NCBI GenBank assembly: GCA_003117195.1
Contig: BDSI01000013.1
Span: 62,001-126,000 of the forward strand
DNA: 64,000 nt
Source of the DNA: Eudorina sp. 2006-703-Eu-15
Lineage: Eukaryota; Chlorophyta; Chlorophyceae; Chlamydomonadales; Volvocaceae
Reading direction: 5' to 3'
The notes beneath the pieces were generated by a model. It did no database searches. It worked only from the letters and a program-made list of their open reading frames with translations, and was not told the DNA's origin. Positions 24,147-36,506 of the stretch are shown in pieces. Every line of letters begins with the position of its first letter. The stretch's first letter is position 1. The translations under genes were made by a program, and so were the position numbers.

Positions 24147-26171
24147 CCCGCCACTGCGGAGCACCCTTCGCTGCAGAGGTATACCGCCGCAGACGGGGAT
24201 TTCGGGGCCATCCTCCGTTCCTCCCTGACGTGACGCACTGCGTGATCGCCGTGGCCCAACATGCACAGCACGCACGCAGCGTGTCATGATGACAAGCCCG
24301 ACCGGCAGGCCCCCTTGAAGGGATCGCCGGTAGATGCGGTACCCAGGACCTCAGCCCGGCGCGTCCCGGGAACGGCCCGGAACTCAGTCCTGCCGCTGTC
24401 CAGGACCACTTCATCAGCCCCGATGAATAGCGGTGGCACCTCCGCACCTCCGCATCGGTCACCAGCAGAGCAATCTGTCGCTCGTCTTGAGGCGGAAGCA
24501 GTCTACCCGATTTCAGCGGGGCTCCCCGGGTGGTCTCAAACGCAGGCTGGGGCGGGCTGCAAAGCGAACCCCGCCGCACATGCACACTGACACGCACGCG
24601 GCGTGCCCCGCCGCACTCCACTTCTGAACGGTTCCGGGACGCATGTCGCGTGGCAAAGAAAGACCTGACAAACTGGTACCGCTGCCAGGTGGTTAGGGAC
24701 GTCCACTTCATGAATCAGAGAACATTCGGAGGACGACACGAAGCAGCAACAGCGCCCCAACGCTACCCCCTGCCGCAACATGACGCATTGCCGAGGTGAT
24801 GGCGCGGCGTGCACCCCTGGCCACAAGCACACCCGCTGCAAACCTCGCACCAACATTGACGCCGGGTGAGGACAAATATACTTGTACGGCGGGCGACAGC
24901 ATGTCGTACATGGTGCACATGCAGTTCCTCGATGTCTGCCGCCGTTCAAACCATGGCCCTCTTAATGCGCAGACTCGCGTGCCGGTACGGCGGATGCCGT
25001 ACCCCATCCTGCTGTACTCCGTACTAAAAACTCTGAAGCTATGAATCCAGCCACTCGAGGCACACACCCGGGGAGGAGAGCCGGGACGCGACCCAGGATG
25101 CAGTAAATGCGACCCATATACGGCACTCACAAGCCTCGCCTCCACGAGGAGAGGAGGAGGACGTTAAGAGTCATACTTGGCTGGGCAGGGGTCAACCTAG
25201 TTCTCGATGCGGCCACGGCATCGGTCACCCGATGTTTCCCGCGGCGGTAGGGTACGGCGGGTAAAAAATGTCAGCGTGGGAAGTCGTGTGGAAAGTCGCA
25301 GGCCGTCACAGGTCCGGTCGGGCGCGTGATTGTTTGCGGGCGCAGTAACGCGCATGGCACCTACGTGTGTAAAAATACAATGTCAGGCTAAATGCGGAAA
25401 CGGCCATTGAGGGAAAACCGATGTGAACGTCCTCGATGGCCCCAGCAGCCCGCAAGTGTGGACGGTATGCGTGACGGCACATCCCACAGCAGAGACGAGC
25501 AGTGTGGCAGCCGGAAGTTAGGCCCGCGTCGTGGCAATCGTCGCCATATGTAAGGGCAGTAAGGCGATATACACAACACCTCACCACACCTCAGACCTCA
25601 CCGCACCATACCCATACAGTCATACCCATACAGAAGCGACGCGCCATACTCAGCCTCTCCAAACGCAGCAGGAATGTGCTGGACGGAACCAGCGGCTCCA
25701 AGCGTCCACGGCAACAGCTACCACATCCGGGAGACCGACGACCATACACCCCGCTGCTGCTGCTGCTGCTGGTAGCACGCAACCTCTTCCTGCCTTTTCA
25801 AATCCACCCCACGTACCCAGCCAACCCCCATAACCCGCCTGTCACCCCACCCATCGCCGAGCCAACCGCACAGCCTTTGCGCATAAGCTGGTACGGCCGT
25901 TGATACTACTGCTGCTGTAGCTGATGATGACTCCTCTGCGTTGCAGACCTCGACCGGTGGGCCAGTGGCCCCTCCTCCCGAGCGCTCCACGCCCATACCC
26001 ACCCAGAACCCACGCCTAACCACCCAGGACCCACCCAGGACCCACCCAAACCGAAACCCAACGCAAATGCTGGCACTGCCGCAACCCCACGACCATATAC
26101 AACGTCCGGCGCCCATACACCGCCAACCGACCCCCCTCTTACACCCATGCGACGCACGTCATGTCGTACAA

Positions 26172-28069
26172 CTAAGGGTACGGCATCTCGCCGGTGGGGC
26201 AGCACGCCAAGTCGTCGCTGGACGCCTGGAAGACGCACGAACCGCCGACGCAGAGGCGGGAGGGCTTGCTGCAGGGGGCGGATCGGCTGAAGGTGAGGCA
26301 GGTGAAGAGGCCCTGGGGCGGCACCGCCGGGAACACCCGGTCGATTCGGTTGATGGACAGGAGGCCGTACGGCACGCTGTTCCAGTTGACGCGGCCGATA
26401 GAGGCCGAGACGGACTTGCCGTTCATGGCGACCTTGGGGGTGTCCCGGGAGCCGCACCGGGAACCTGACGGGAGGCGCGCGGGACGGGGGACGGGGAGGT
26501 ACCCTAGGTGTCGGGATGCTGGGGTGATCCGAGATCGGTAGCAGCATCAGCTTGCAAGCGCTTTTCGTGAAGGCAGGCGGGGCACAACAGTAGGTGTATG
26601 GGAGGCGCGGGGGGACGGGACGTGGGCTGGACCCAGCCGGAGAGAAAGGTGAGGGAGGGGGAGGTTGGGAGGGAGGCTGACGCGGGTTGTGTCGCGTGGC
26701 AATTAACCAATGCCCAAGGGGGGAAGGGGGCACGCGTCTGCTGTCCTGTTTTACTGCACCGTATGCGATCACAGCTGCCTATGTATACACAGCTGCGCCT
26801 AATGCATGTGAGGCTTGGCCGACTCTGTATTACTCGTCGTACAACGGTATGCCGTACTTACTTATGACGATGTCGATCCCGCGCACCGAATCCATGCTCG
26901 CGCACTCCGCATTGCGGTCCACGGTTCCATTCGCCATGAGCCAGAAGCAGTACGTGACCGTACTGCTCGTGACGGTGAAGGGCCCAAGCAGCGGCGACAG
27001 GCGGATCGGCGACTTGGAGATGTTACGACCCAGGATGCAGGCGTCGGGGAACGGGAAGGAATCCACTAGAGGACCGTTGCTCGGGAAGGGCGGGGGCGAG
27101 GGCGAGGGCGGAGGCATGCGCCTAGAGCGGGGCGGACGTGGAGGGTCGAAGATCGGGAACGGTGGAAAGCGCGGCGCCGGTGGCGGGCGAGAGAGCGGGG
27201 TGCGTAGCGGCGACGGAGGGGCGGGTGAAGGGAGCGGCGGAGGCGAGGGTGAGGGCGGTGAAGGGGAAGGCGAGGGCGGCGGTGAGGGGTTCGGGGGTGA
27301 GGGTGACGGGGGGACTGGCGGCGAGGGATTCCGAGGGGGAGGAGAGGGGGGTGACGGCGGGCTGGGCGGCGGCGAGGTGGAGGGCAGTGCAGGCGGTTGG
27401 GCCGCGAAGGCCGGTCTGCGAGGAGGAGATGGAGGTGCAGCGGGCAGCGGAAGAGGGGGCGGAAGAGGGTTGCGGGCTCGTGGGGGTGGCGGCGGTGGGG
27501 GATCATCCAGCACCCCGGGGGGCCGTGGGGGTCTGACGCTCTCCACGGGGGATGGGGGAGGCGGCGGTGGAAGGGGGGGTGGGGGAGGCGGGCTGGGGGG
27601 GGCCGGGGGGCTGGGGGGCTTGGCGGGCTGGGTGGTGGCGGTGAAGGCGGCGGGGGCGGAGGCGGAGATGGGGGAGATGGTGGCGGGCTGGGGGAAGGGG
27701 CGACGGGGGAGATGGCGGAGGTGGGCTGGGGGGCAGCGGAGAGGGTGGTAACGGCGGTGGCACCGGCGGGGGCCATGCTTTGGGCAGGCAGTTGATTCCG
27801 TCGTGGGTGCAGGGCAACGATGTCTCTTGACAGACACCGCTGTTGGGTTCGAATGTGCCGCCCAGGGTGCAATTGCTGGGAGGGTAAGTCGTGCCCCATA
27901 CGCATAATATATATGATTTGCAAGATGTGTCCTCCCAGTTTTCAAGCGAGACGACTCCCATTGGTGGGCACGGAGGTTGGCAGGACAAGACAGCAATCGA
28001 GCCCATGACTTGAGCCAGGACAGTTGCGGCGGCCAGCAAAAGCGACGGTGCTCCCCAGAGGACTGCCAT
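26172..28069 (-). CDS. Pherophorin-like extracellular matrix protein with N-terminal chitin-binding-like (CBM14) module
   Basis: Exons 28069-27764, 27687-26862 and 26464-26172 give 474 residues with every phase matching. Residues 1-29 form a signal sequence. Residues 34-87 carry six cysteines spaced C-x15-C-x5-C-x10-C-x12-C-x6-C, the peritrophin-A/CBM14 pattern. A long Pro/Ser-Pro hinge follows, then a pherophorin (DUF3707) domain: CILGRNISKS, VTYCFWLMANGTV, AMNGKSVSASIGRVNW, GLFTCLTFS and CVFQASSDDLACCPTGEMP. Pherophorins are hydroxyproline-rich glycoproteins of the algal matrix and are usually built as pherophorin-hinge-pherophorin; here the first globular part is replaced. The 76-bp intron 27763-27688 lies within the proline-rich segment and restores frame. 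A TGTAA motif (minus strand) at 26143-26139 would give a very short 3' UTR. Confidence 0.88.
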
Positions 28070-30904
28070 ATTTTATTCCTTTATTTTCGTGAGTGTAACT
28101 CCTTGCCCTTGACAGACCGATGCAACTGTCGCGGCGTGCAAACCCGTCCCGAAACCGCGATGCACTTGTATCGCTTCAATATTAAGCTCGCTCCGAGGAA
28201 ATGTGACGCATGTTGAGACTTAAAAACAATTAGGGATATAACAATGCCAATGTTTGAAGGTAATTTTTTACAGTTGGCGAAGCGTTGAAGTCGCGCGACC
28301 TATTCCGGTCGTAATATACGCAGTACCTTTCCTTGCGCGTGTGTTATGACGATTGCATGACTTGGGTGCTTGTGGACGATATTGAAGAACCGACGTTATC
28401 GCGGAAGGTGGGCAACAACTGTACCGCTATTGATCGTGGGAGTTCGAAATCTATTACGGAAGCCGACCGTGGTTTCAAATTGATAAATAAAACACAAATG
28501 AAGAAGACGCGGATATTTTTGTGTCGGATTCATCCTGATTGAATTTGAAGTCCACACTTCGCTGGTTACCTGCACGAGAGGACAACAACTAAAGTATGTC
28601 ATCAGTATGAAGTATAATGTAAGTAGAGGAATATTACTTCAAATAGGACGCCCGAGAGTTCGTTCGGTGATGGGCTATCATAAGCCGTAAGCGCACGCCC
28701 GCCACTGTTTTTTTAGAATCCACGCTTGCACGATTTTAGGACATGTAAAGGATGCAGTCAAAATTTTGCTGAGAACTAATTTATATATATATCTGTCAAG
28801 TGAAATAATGTATCTTGATAAGAAGAAAGCTTTGCGATGGCCCTTTGATTTATTCACCTACCTTCGAACCACGCACCCGAAAGCTGTAGAGCACCCTGAG
28901 TCCATGACAATTGCATCCTCAGTGTTCACTAAAAATCGTGTTACAAACAGCATACTTTGCAGAAAGGCGCTAGATTGTGTGAGGCTGCCACCGCGACGCG
29001 GCAGACTGTGTTCAAGGCAGAATTCGACGCAACGGAGACGTAAAGCGCTATTAACGCGGACGGCTCCGCGCACCGCGCAGGACCGCGCTTATCCAAAAAA
29101 TCATCATATCCGTCTGCGGTTTGTGACAGGTTGCATTCATCCGCAGAAACCCCGACTGTAATTGTGTTGTGCAGTAGCTGACCTGCGCACACCGTACATT
29201 TCAGGCGCCGCGCACTGCTGAATTCTCAAAGATTGGACCACGGAATAAACGGACGCGCGAGCCGCCTTCGACTACAGCGCCAGGCATCCAGTGGTATTGC
29301 GCGTGTGCTGAGGGATGAAGGAACATGCCAGTCATTGCAAATCTCTGTTGAGTCGTGCGTTATACAAGGCCTGTTGGCCAGCATATTGCCGGGACCAGCT
29401 TGGTATCGGCACCAAAACAAACTGATCGTCTTCGGGGGACCCGGGGCCACTGCATGTGTGGTTTCATCTGCGGTGCGAAGGTACATCGTGGCTTCGCTCA
29501 ATGGGGCCCCGCTGGGGTTTGAGTTTCCCCTGGCAGGGCAACAAGAGACTGCTGCCGAACGGGCTGCATAGGTTAACTAAAGAAACTCGTTCATGCTAAC
29601 TAGCTGTCACAATGGACCTGAGAGATCACTGCAGCTGACCGAAACGCGGAGGCTTGAATAATCGCGTACAGGCCATCACAGGCCATCATTCAAACAACAC
29701 AGAATTCGACGGGGCTGGATTCGACGGATAAGGCGGCGACGGCCCGTTGGAACGCCGGGACTACGTGTCCACCTTGTAACGGTTACATAAACACAGGATC
29801 CTGGGTACGGCCCCCTCCCCTCAATTAAAGCAAGTTCCCTGTTCCCGCTACAGCCGGGCTCACCAAAAACAGTACCTGCGACCGCTCTGATCCCACGGCC
29901 AATGAATACACAAGCCCTCTGTCAATGAAAACCTTCGTGATCAGGTCCGATCACCAAGTCCAGGGCGAGCTGTGCGTCTGCTTCGCCGCCCTGTCTGCTG
30001 CACCACGTTCACCACCTGCCTAGAGGAGCCCTGTGACCCGCAGGCACGCAGGCGCCCTGCCCAATCAGCATACTCGACACTGCGTCCCAGGTACATGGAG
30101 TCAGCCACCATTGCACCGCCCCGCCGTTCTTCCGTGCACATTGTGAAGAGCAATACCCAGATGGGGGCATCCCCGATGGACAAGGCCCCCGATCCGCAGA
30201 CGGATCTGGAATGATCGCTAACAGGTCGCAGGCGCTCGCTTACGGCAATTAAATACGGTACTGATTGCAATACAAAGACCCAAAAGAATTGAGTTGCGAG
30301 CGGATTGTCACGAAAGTCATTATGCTGCCTTGGGCGGATCGCTGGGCGGCGGGGCACGCGCCAAAAGGAGATCACCGGGACGCCGCACGCAGTCCCCGTT
30401 CGTTGAACGCGTGAGTTCGGCGTATGCGCATCAGTCACTATCATCGCACCGAGGGCACATGCTCGCCGCGAACGTCGTGCCCTCTAAAGCAGTGCAAGTG
30501 CCAGCATTTTTGCCCCGGCACATTGCCCCAAACCAGGAAAGGCCATTTCACAATGCATCCCGTGTAATGACCCCTTGATGATTCTGCCCCGCCCCGCTCG
30601 CTGAGAACAGCTGATGCCCTGTCCGGCTCACTGAGAACAATAAACTGATCCCAAGCTTCACTCATTCGCCGGCCAAGCCGCAGCTCGGAAGTCACTGCGC
30701 ATCCCGATCACAATCCAGGACTGCCCAGCTTACCCAATGCCCCCTCATGCGCGGCTCAAGCTTCCGGCAGTCCCAATGCCGCCCTGTCCCGTCCCACCCT
30801 GTCCCGGCACCGTCTGGGTTGCGAGGTCGGGGATGTTTGCTTGTCATCCGTAACCCCCCAGCTCACGTCAAACAGCTCACTTCAACCACTAGTCCTGACC
30901 CAGC
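28070..30904. other. Intergenic, no supported gene
   Basis: Upstream region of the pherophorin gene, then more AT-rich sequence (28.1-29.1 kb) with no family-recognisable open frame. On the minus strand a TGTAA motif at 29788-29784 may serve the K+ channel gene; it sits in the palindrome TGTAACGGTTACA at 29,776-29,788. Open frames at 29,941-30,444 (minus) and 29,972-30,214 (plus) overlap each other and are unassigned. Confidence 0.4.
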
Positions 30905-33900
30905 TCACAGACCGTTAGCCTTGAAGTGGGATGCCTCCATGCCCCGACCCGCTGGTCCATTCGCAGGGCCTGCCCCCGCGACAGTCCCGGACGCCGGGCC
31001 GCCGCTCGAACCCGCGGCCACCGCCGCCGCCACTAGCCCGGTGACGCTGCCGGCGCTGCCGTTCACGGGGATGCCGCTGAAGGCACCTTCGCCAACCCTG
31101 GCGGCCAGACGGGTGGACGACCCCTCGCGCTCCGTCACGCTGTGCTTCGAGCTCTCCATCTGTTCCTTGATAGCCGCGAGCCGTTCCTGAGCGCGTGCCT
31201 GCCGCAACACGTCCAGCTTCCGGAGGCCCCTGCACAACCGAGAGCGCAGTGCAGGGAGGGACCAGCTCAGCACCTTTGGAACGGATGAAAGAAAGCGCAC
31301 CCGCGCCCGAACCCTACAGCCAGCAGAGAAGCCTTGCCTCATACCGTAAGCAAGACGGGTTGTGACGCAAATGTCCCCTCAATCGGAAGGTCTCAGTTCC
31401 TTCACCACCGAATCTCCATCCGCATTTTCTACAGGGAGCCGAGCGGAGCCAAACCGGGACCGCACCGCCGGGCCCCCGGGAACGGACAGCCTGGGAAACG
31501 GACCTGAACAGCTCCGGGTAGTGCTCGCACAGGTCCTTGATGTCCTCCTCCGGGATACGCAGCATGTCGCACGACGTCTTGCAGAACACGTTCTCGCGCC
31601 GCTTAACCTTGCCGCCCTCCTGGTTGAACAGCTGCCGCAGCACGGAGCCCTCCCCGAAGATGGTCCCCTCCGGCACCGTGTACAGCAGCGTGCCCTGGTC
31701 CGCGGACAGCACCTGCAGCTCACCCTGCGCAGCGGCGGCCCGCCATGATGGGATGGCGTGCGCTTAGTACCGTATGCGCGCCGGAAACAACAGTACAGGC
31801 ATACGCAAATCCCTGTGGGCTGCAATTGCTGCACGTGCCTGTTTATTTCATGTCACACGTGCCTGTTTTCTGTGGCCCAAACGTGCGCACAATACCGGTA
31901 AGGTTATTTATATCCTTACTGACGCCACTTCGTGTTTGCGAATGAAGGCAGGCAAATAGATCACACGGATCGAACGGGGTCCCCAGCGGCGCCCGCCTCG
32001 CCCCGCGGCAACCTGCCGCTGCGCGCGCCGGCCCCATGCATCCTTCTGCTCCGCTCGGCCCCGTTCTTCATGGCCCCGTCCTTCGGACCGCCCCACCTGC
32101 AGCAGGATGTACACGTCCGCGCCGCTCTCGCCGCGCATGTACACGAACGTGTCCGCGGAGAAGTGGGTCGGCTGCAGCCGTACGCACAGGTCGGTGAGGA
32201 ACACGTCGTCCTCCGCCATCGAGTGCAGCAGCGGCACCCTCTGAACCGTCGGCAGGTACAGGTGCCGCAGGATCTTGGCGCGCAGCTCAAAGGGCAGTCG
32301 CGCCAGCACCGTCTGGCGGTCGTACCCGCGAAACTTCTGCTTCTTGTTGTACTCGAGCACCCTGCCACGCCACGCAGGGATCAAAACGGGTTGCGAACCA
32401 GGACACCGTGGGCACCGCGGGACAGCGGACATAGCTTTACTAGGGTGGATCCAAGCCCAAGCGGGTTTTGATCCGCCCAAGGCAACGCGCTGACGCGGTA
32501 TGCCAAGGACGCGATATGGACTGACCCGTCGAACAGCACAGGTCGATGCGCGCAAGCTATTGAGGATGGCCCTTGTTATCACGGCAGGCTTTCCCACACA
32601 GACAACTTCCCAGCGGCGCTGACACAGCCAAACCCACTTGCGAGCCAGCGGCCGCGGCAGCTCGACGTCCTTCATGAAGGCCGACAGTTCGTGCAGCTGC
32701 TCGCCTCGCGCAACTTTGTCCGCATCCAGGCGGCTGACGATGGACGCCATGCGGCCGAAGCAGAACGACAGGAAGAAGCCGCCGATGACCATGGTGACCA
32801 TACACCACACCTGCGGGTGCGGGTGGATCAGGTCATGGTGTTCAGCGAGGGACCCGCCCCAACCACCCAAGATGCCCAGGTCACAGTGTGGGGGATGCCG
32901 GCCACACGCGACATCGGCTATTATGGCAAAAGTGTTGGTTTGCGTTCACCACAGCCAAATGGCGTGGGAGATCAGCACGTTGCCTGCTCGTCCCCTGTCG
33001 CGGGCGGTGGTGCAAGCCTAGCGCAACGCCGATCGTACTTCACAGCACCACGCGCCGCCATGGATAAGGCAATCGCCATCACAGTCGTACACTAGTACCG
33101 TACGTACTTTTTCGGCGATGGTCGTGCCGTAGATGTCGCCGTAGCCCACAGTGGTCATCGTGGTGTAGGCCCAGTACATGGTCGTGATGTACCTGAGTTG
33201 AACACAAGCATACCACGCGCCACTGTCAGGGCCTATGCACCTATAACACTTCAGGATACAGTCCGGCAGAACAACCTGCCCAAATTGAGACAGAACACAC
33301 CTATCGCAGCTCGTCACGTGTTTCGTTCTCAGCAACCAGCATGCCCAACACCAACCAGCATGCCCAACACCAACCAGCATGCTCCTCGCAAACCAGCATG
33401 CCCCCTCGCCAACCAGCATAATGTCAGCACGACCAGGTCACTTGCACGACCCACCCACCGGTAAGGAAAGCCGAAGTCGCTCTTGCAGCGCAGCGGCAGC
33501 TGCTCGCACTTGGGACAGACGGTCATGGTGAACAACTCGGGGCAGGAGTACCACTGGCCGGTGCTGGGGTCCTGTCCGTACAACTGCGTGTTGCTGGGGT
33601 CCGTCGGACTGTCCACCGGTGTGGGCATGATCGTGGTGTAGTAGCCCCCCATCTTGTCGAACACCCACGTGGACAGCTCGCCGCCGTTGATGAGCACCTT
33701 CTCCTCTGTGCGCAGCGCCGAAACCGGAATTGGCACCATCGGCTGGGTTAGACTAGTACGCCAGCCGAAATGCAGTGTAACAACTGGAAGCAAGCAACAA
33801 CAGGGCGGTGGAGATGCTGTGCTGGTGTCGGCCCGCAGAAAGCACGTTCTCCGCAGCGCCTTCGCAGGGACTGCAGCGGACGCCAGCCGCAGGCTGGCAC

Positions 33901-36506
33901 CAACGTGAATCCACTGCTCCGGTTGTGTCCTTCCGACGCTCGCCGTAGCACCGGATGCATCCCGGAAGGATACCGGTATCCGCAAGACAGCCTCTGCTCA
34001 CCTTCGGTCCACCACTGGGGGCCAGAGAACAGGTAGAAGAAGCATCCCGAAAGGTGGCCAAGGTACACCAGCACGATGAGAAGTTCGAGCATTGACATCA
34101 CCCACCGGGCCGCATAGAACTCGTCCTGCGGGAGTGTGGCGTGGATGCATCGGGTGCGTCCACAGCGCCACGGGCGTCTAAAACGGTCGCAGGCTCAAAT
34201 ACAATGTGCCAAGTCGTACACGGATACCACAGCGCAACAGCTGGGGAAAGCGAGCTCGTGGATTACTAAAGGAGGGTGTGCGAGTGGCCCACGCTGCGGC
34301 CGATGTGCGTCCTCCGGCTATGCGATCGTCCAGCTCGCAAATCGCCCCTTGTGTCGCATGCAACCGACGTGCGGCCCCCCTGCAAAGAACAGCTCTGGCA
34401 GCGCGCGTGACCTTGCCGCCTCCCTAAGAGCATTCCGGATACAGAGTCGCCAATATTCGTTGCCATCCCCACCGGCGGCAATACCAGTTACGAACCACAT
34501 TCCCCCGGCCGCAACGAGGAACGACCTCTAAAGCAAAGCGGGGCCACCTCTGAGCGGTTTGCAGCTTCACTCCATCCCGGAGGCGCCAGCGCATCGTCCT
34601 CCAGCTGGTCATGTCGCAAAACGCCGTCACCCTAGACCACTACAGCTAATAACTTGTCACCCGCTTCTGGGTCGGGCTCATTCCACCCACCTGTACCCGG
34701 CCCAGCACGGTGCTGATGGACAGCACGTTGAAATTTTTGAAGATCCACAGGATACGGAAGATCCGCAACAGGCGCAGCATGACCACCAGGCTGGCGGCCG
34801 TGTCGTTCTGCACCACGAGCTCGCAGTTGTTCAGGATGCCGCACTTCCACGTGCCCTACGGGGGCAGAACGTCGGCCAGCCGGCACCCCACATCGTGTCG
34901 ACATGAATATGAATCCAACCATGAAACGGCGCGCACATGCACAAAGTCAATTTGCCTGGAGGACCCGCCTGGAGCAGGCTCCATTTGATTTGGGTGTAAA
35001 ATGAAACCCAGCTGCGGCCCAGAGCCCTGACCGCCCGCGCGTCCACGCGCATGTCGACGCCCGGCAAGCTGTGGGCCTCCGCCCTGGTGGGATCTGGGTT
35101 CCCACCTCGATGCCACGAACGACGTAGTCCGAGGGGAAGGTCGCCAGCAGGTCAATAACGAACCAGGTCCGCAGGTACCGCCACGCAATCTTCTTGTGGT
35201 CGGTGATCAGCTCACCAGTCACCGGGTGCTGCGCGGGTGGATTCAGAGGCGGTGGGTTATAGCGCAAAGCGAAAAAACTTAAGCCCAGGCCGGTGGGCGG
35301 CAGTGGTGCAGATAAGAGTCGCACGCAGGGGTGCAAGTTGGAGCACCGCACGCCGACCCATAGCCGGGCAAGCGCAACCTGAACTATCTGGGGATGAAAC
35401 CTTTGGGAAGACGACATCTCCACACTGCGGCCAACCTGCCGCGTTCACTGCTGACGAGGCAGGTCGGTTTCCGAGCCGAGCTGTCCATACACGCGTGGTA
35501 CTTGCCTCGTATGCGGTAAGGAAGTTCAGGATCAGGTCAGTGTAGAAGAAGATGTCAATCAATCCCTCCAGCCAAAACCAGAAGCCCGAGGCGGGCTTGT
35601 TGAAGCCCTGCGTGTGTTCAGATGTGCGATTCAGCGCAGCAACCCCGCGGCAGAGCACTTGGCCATTGCAGCAGATGTCCCCAAAGTGTTCTGGCGTCAA
35701 TCGTGATGCTCTGGGATGCGTCACTGGCCCCGCGATGCATGGCATTGCCTGGGAATGCACCGCGATGTCCGGATGGCGTCGTTACCGTACAGCATGTGCA
35801 CCATGAAAGCTTGACGGTACAGAAGCCACCCCTCCGCAATTCTTGTCATCGAGATGTGGTGGGCATTCACAGATGTGAGCCACACCAGCAACAACCCCAC
35901 CGCGCGGACAGTGCCACGCCCTCGTGGCTTACCACGCGAACGGGCGTAACCCAAATGATGTAGAGGACCACGAACAGCTGCACGTTGATCCATCTGCCAG
36001 GGCAGGATGAAAAGAAAAAGTTGCCGCTGTCTGCCTGACCATACCACCATCACAACCAGCAACCGAACCCTGCAACTTACATTTTCCTGAATTTCGAATC
36101 CGGCAATATTACACATAGGCGCTTCTTTTTCGACGATGTGCTTGGCTGTGAGAAAGGAAACCAAAGTCCTTTCGACAAGCAATTCGAACTACGCCGGCGC
36201 AATCAAATTCACTTACCTGGTCGTCCGAAAAGGCTCGAAGACCGCTGCCATCATCTAAATGAACGAGTTCTAAATCCTCGCGCTCGTTGCCCTCACGCCT
36301 ACACTCCGCAACACCGATGTCAGCGCAAGTCTGGTCTGAAATTTGACACCAGTAACGACTGACTTTGGCCGGTAGTAGTCGCTATACTGATAATCCTTGT
36401 CAGTCAGCACGGAAAGGACAGGCTGTGTTTCGGACGACGTGCGAGCTCCCAGGCGAGGCTCGTTTCCTTCAAAGCCCTCCACACGGTTCCATGACATAGT
36501 CGGCAT
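30905..36506 (-). CDS. Voltage-gated K+ channel with cyclic-nucleotide-binding domain (KCNH/EAG-like)
   Basis: Fourteen exons (36506-36350, 36254-36217, 36145-36081, 35993-35933, 35607-35506, 35228-35106, 34855-34691, 34125-34002, 33705-33459, 33192-33108, 32810-32638, 32361-32097, 31724-31504, 31229-30905) join in phase to 716 residues. S1 is about 88-107, S2 116-135, S3 161-172, S4 about 205-224 with Arg/Lys every third residue (LRLLRIFRILWIFK), and S5 246-267. A long turret with cysteines precedes the selectivity filter TVGYGD (375-380); S6 starts near 390. A C-linker and cNBD follow (about 450-590), including IFGEGSVL. The usual R-A/T pair of the phosphate-binding cassette is replaced by RREN, so cyclic-nucleotide binding is uncertain. 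The N-terminus carries no recognisable PAS domain. The channel should pass K+ across a membrane under voltage control. The intron after exon 5 needs a GC donor. A homologue of animal KCNH or plant Shaker-type channels; the subfamily is not certain. Confidence 0.93.
33332..33419. repeat. CAACCAGCATGCCCAACAC minisatellite in a channel intron
   Basis: About five units of 18-20 bp sharing CCAGCATGC, in the intron between the turret exon and the pore exon. Confidence 0.85.

Larger units (their letters stand above)
20219..26171. other. Long stretch without a recognisable gene
   Basis: The promoter and signal-peptide exon of the receptor cyclase are expected near the left edge but were not identified. 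The rest holds diverged repeats (20.3-20.75 kb; 21.17-22.93 kb) and a dispersed end motif at 24.1 kb. Several open frames (for example 24711-23869 minus, 280 codons) show no family signature, and GC-rich DNA produces such frames by chance. Confidence 0.4.

Noticed and set aside
23869..24711. Minus-strand 280-codon open frame
   Set aside because: No domain motif, odd composition, and it runs through the AT-rich tail of a dispersed repeat end. Length alone is not evidence in GC-rich DNA.
26687..27751. Plus-strand 354-codon Gly/Glu-rich open frame
   Set aside because: It is the antisense of the Pro-rich hinge of the pherophorin; proline codons read backwards give Gly-rich frames without stops.
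33332..33419. Spaced repeats resembling a CRISPR array
   Set aside because: Units are contiguous and of unequal length, lie in a spliced intron of a eukaryotic gene, and lack unique spacers.
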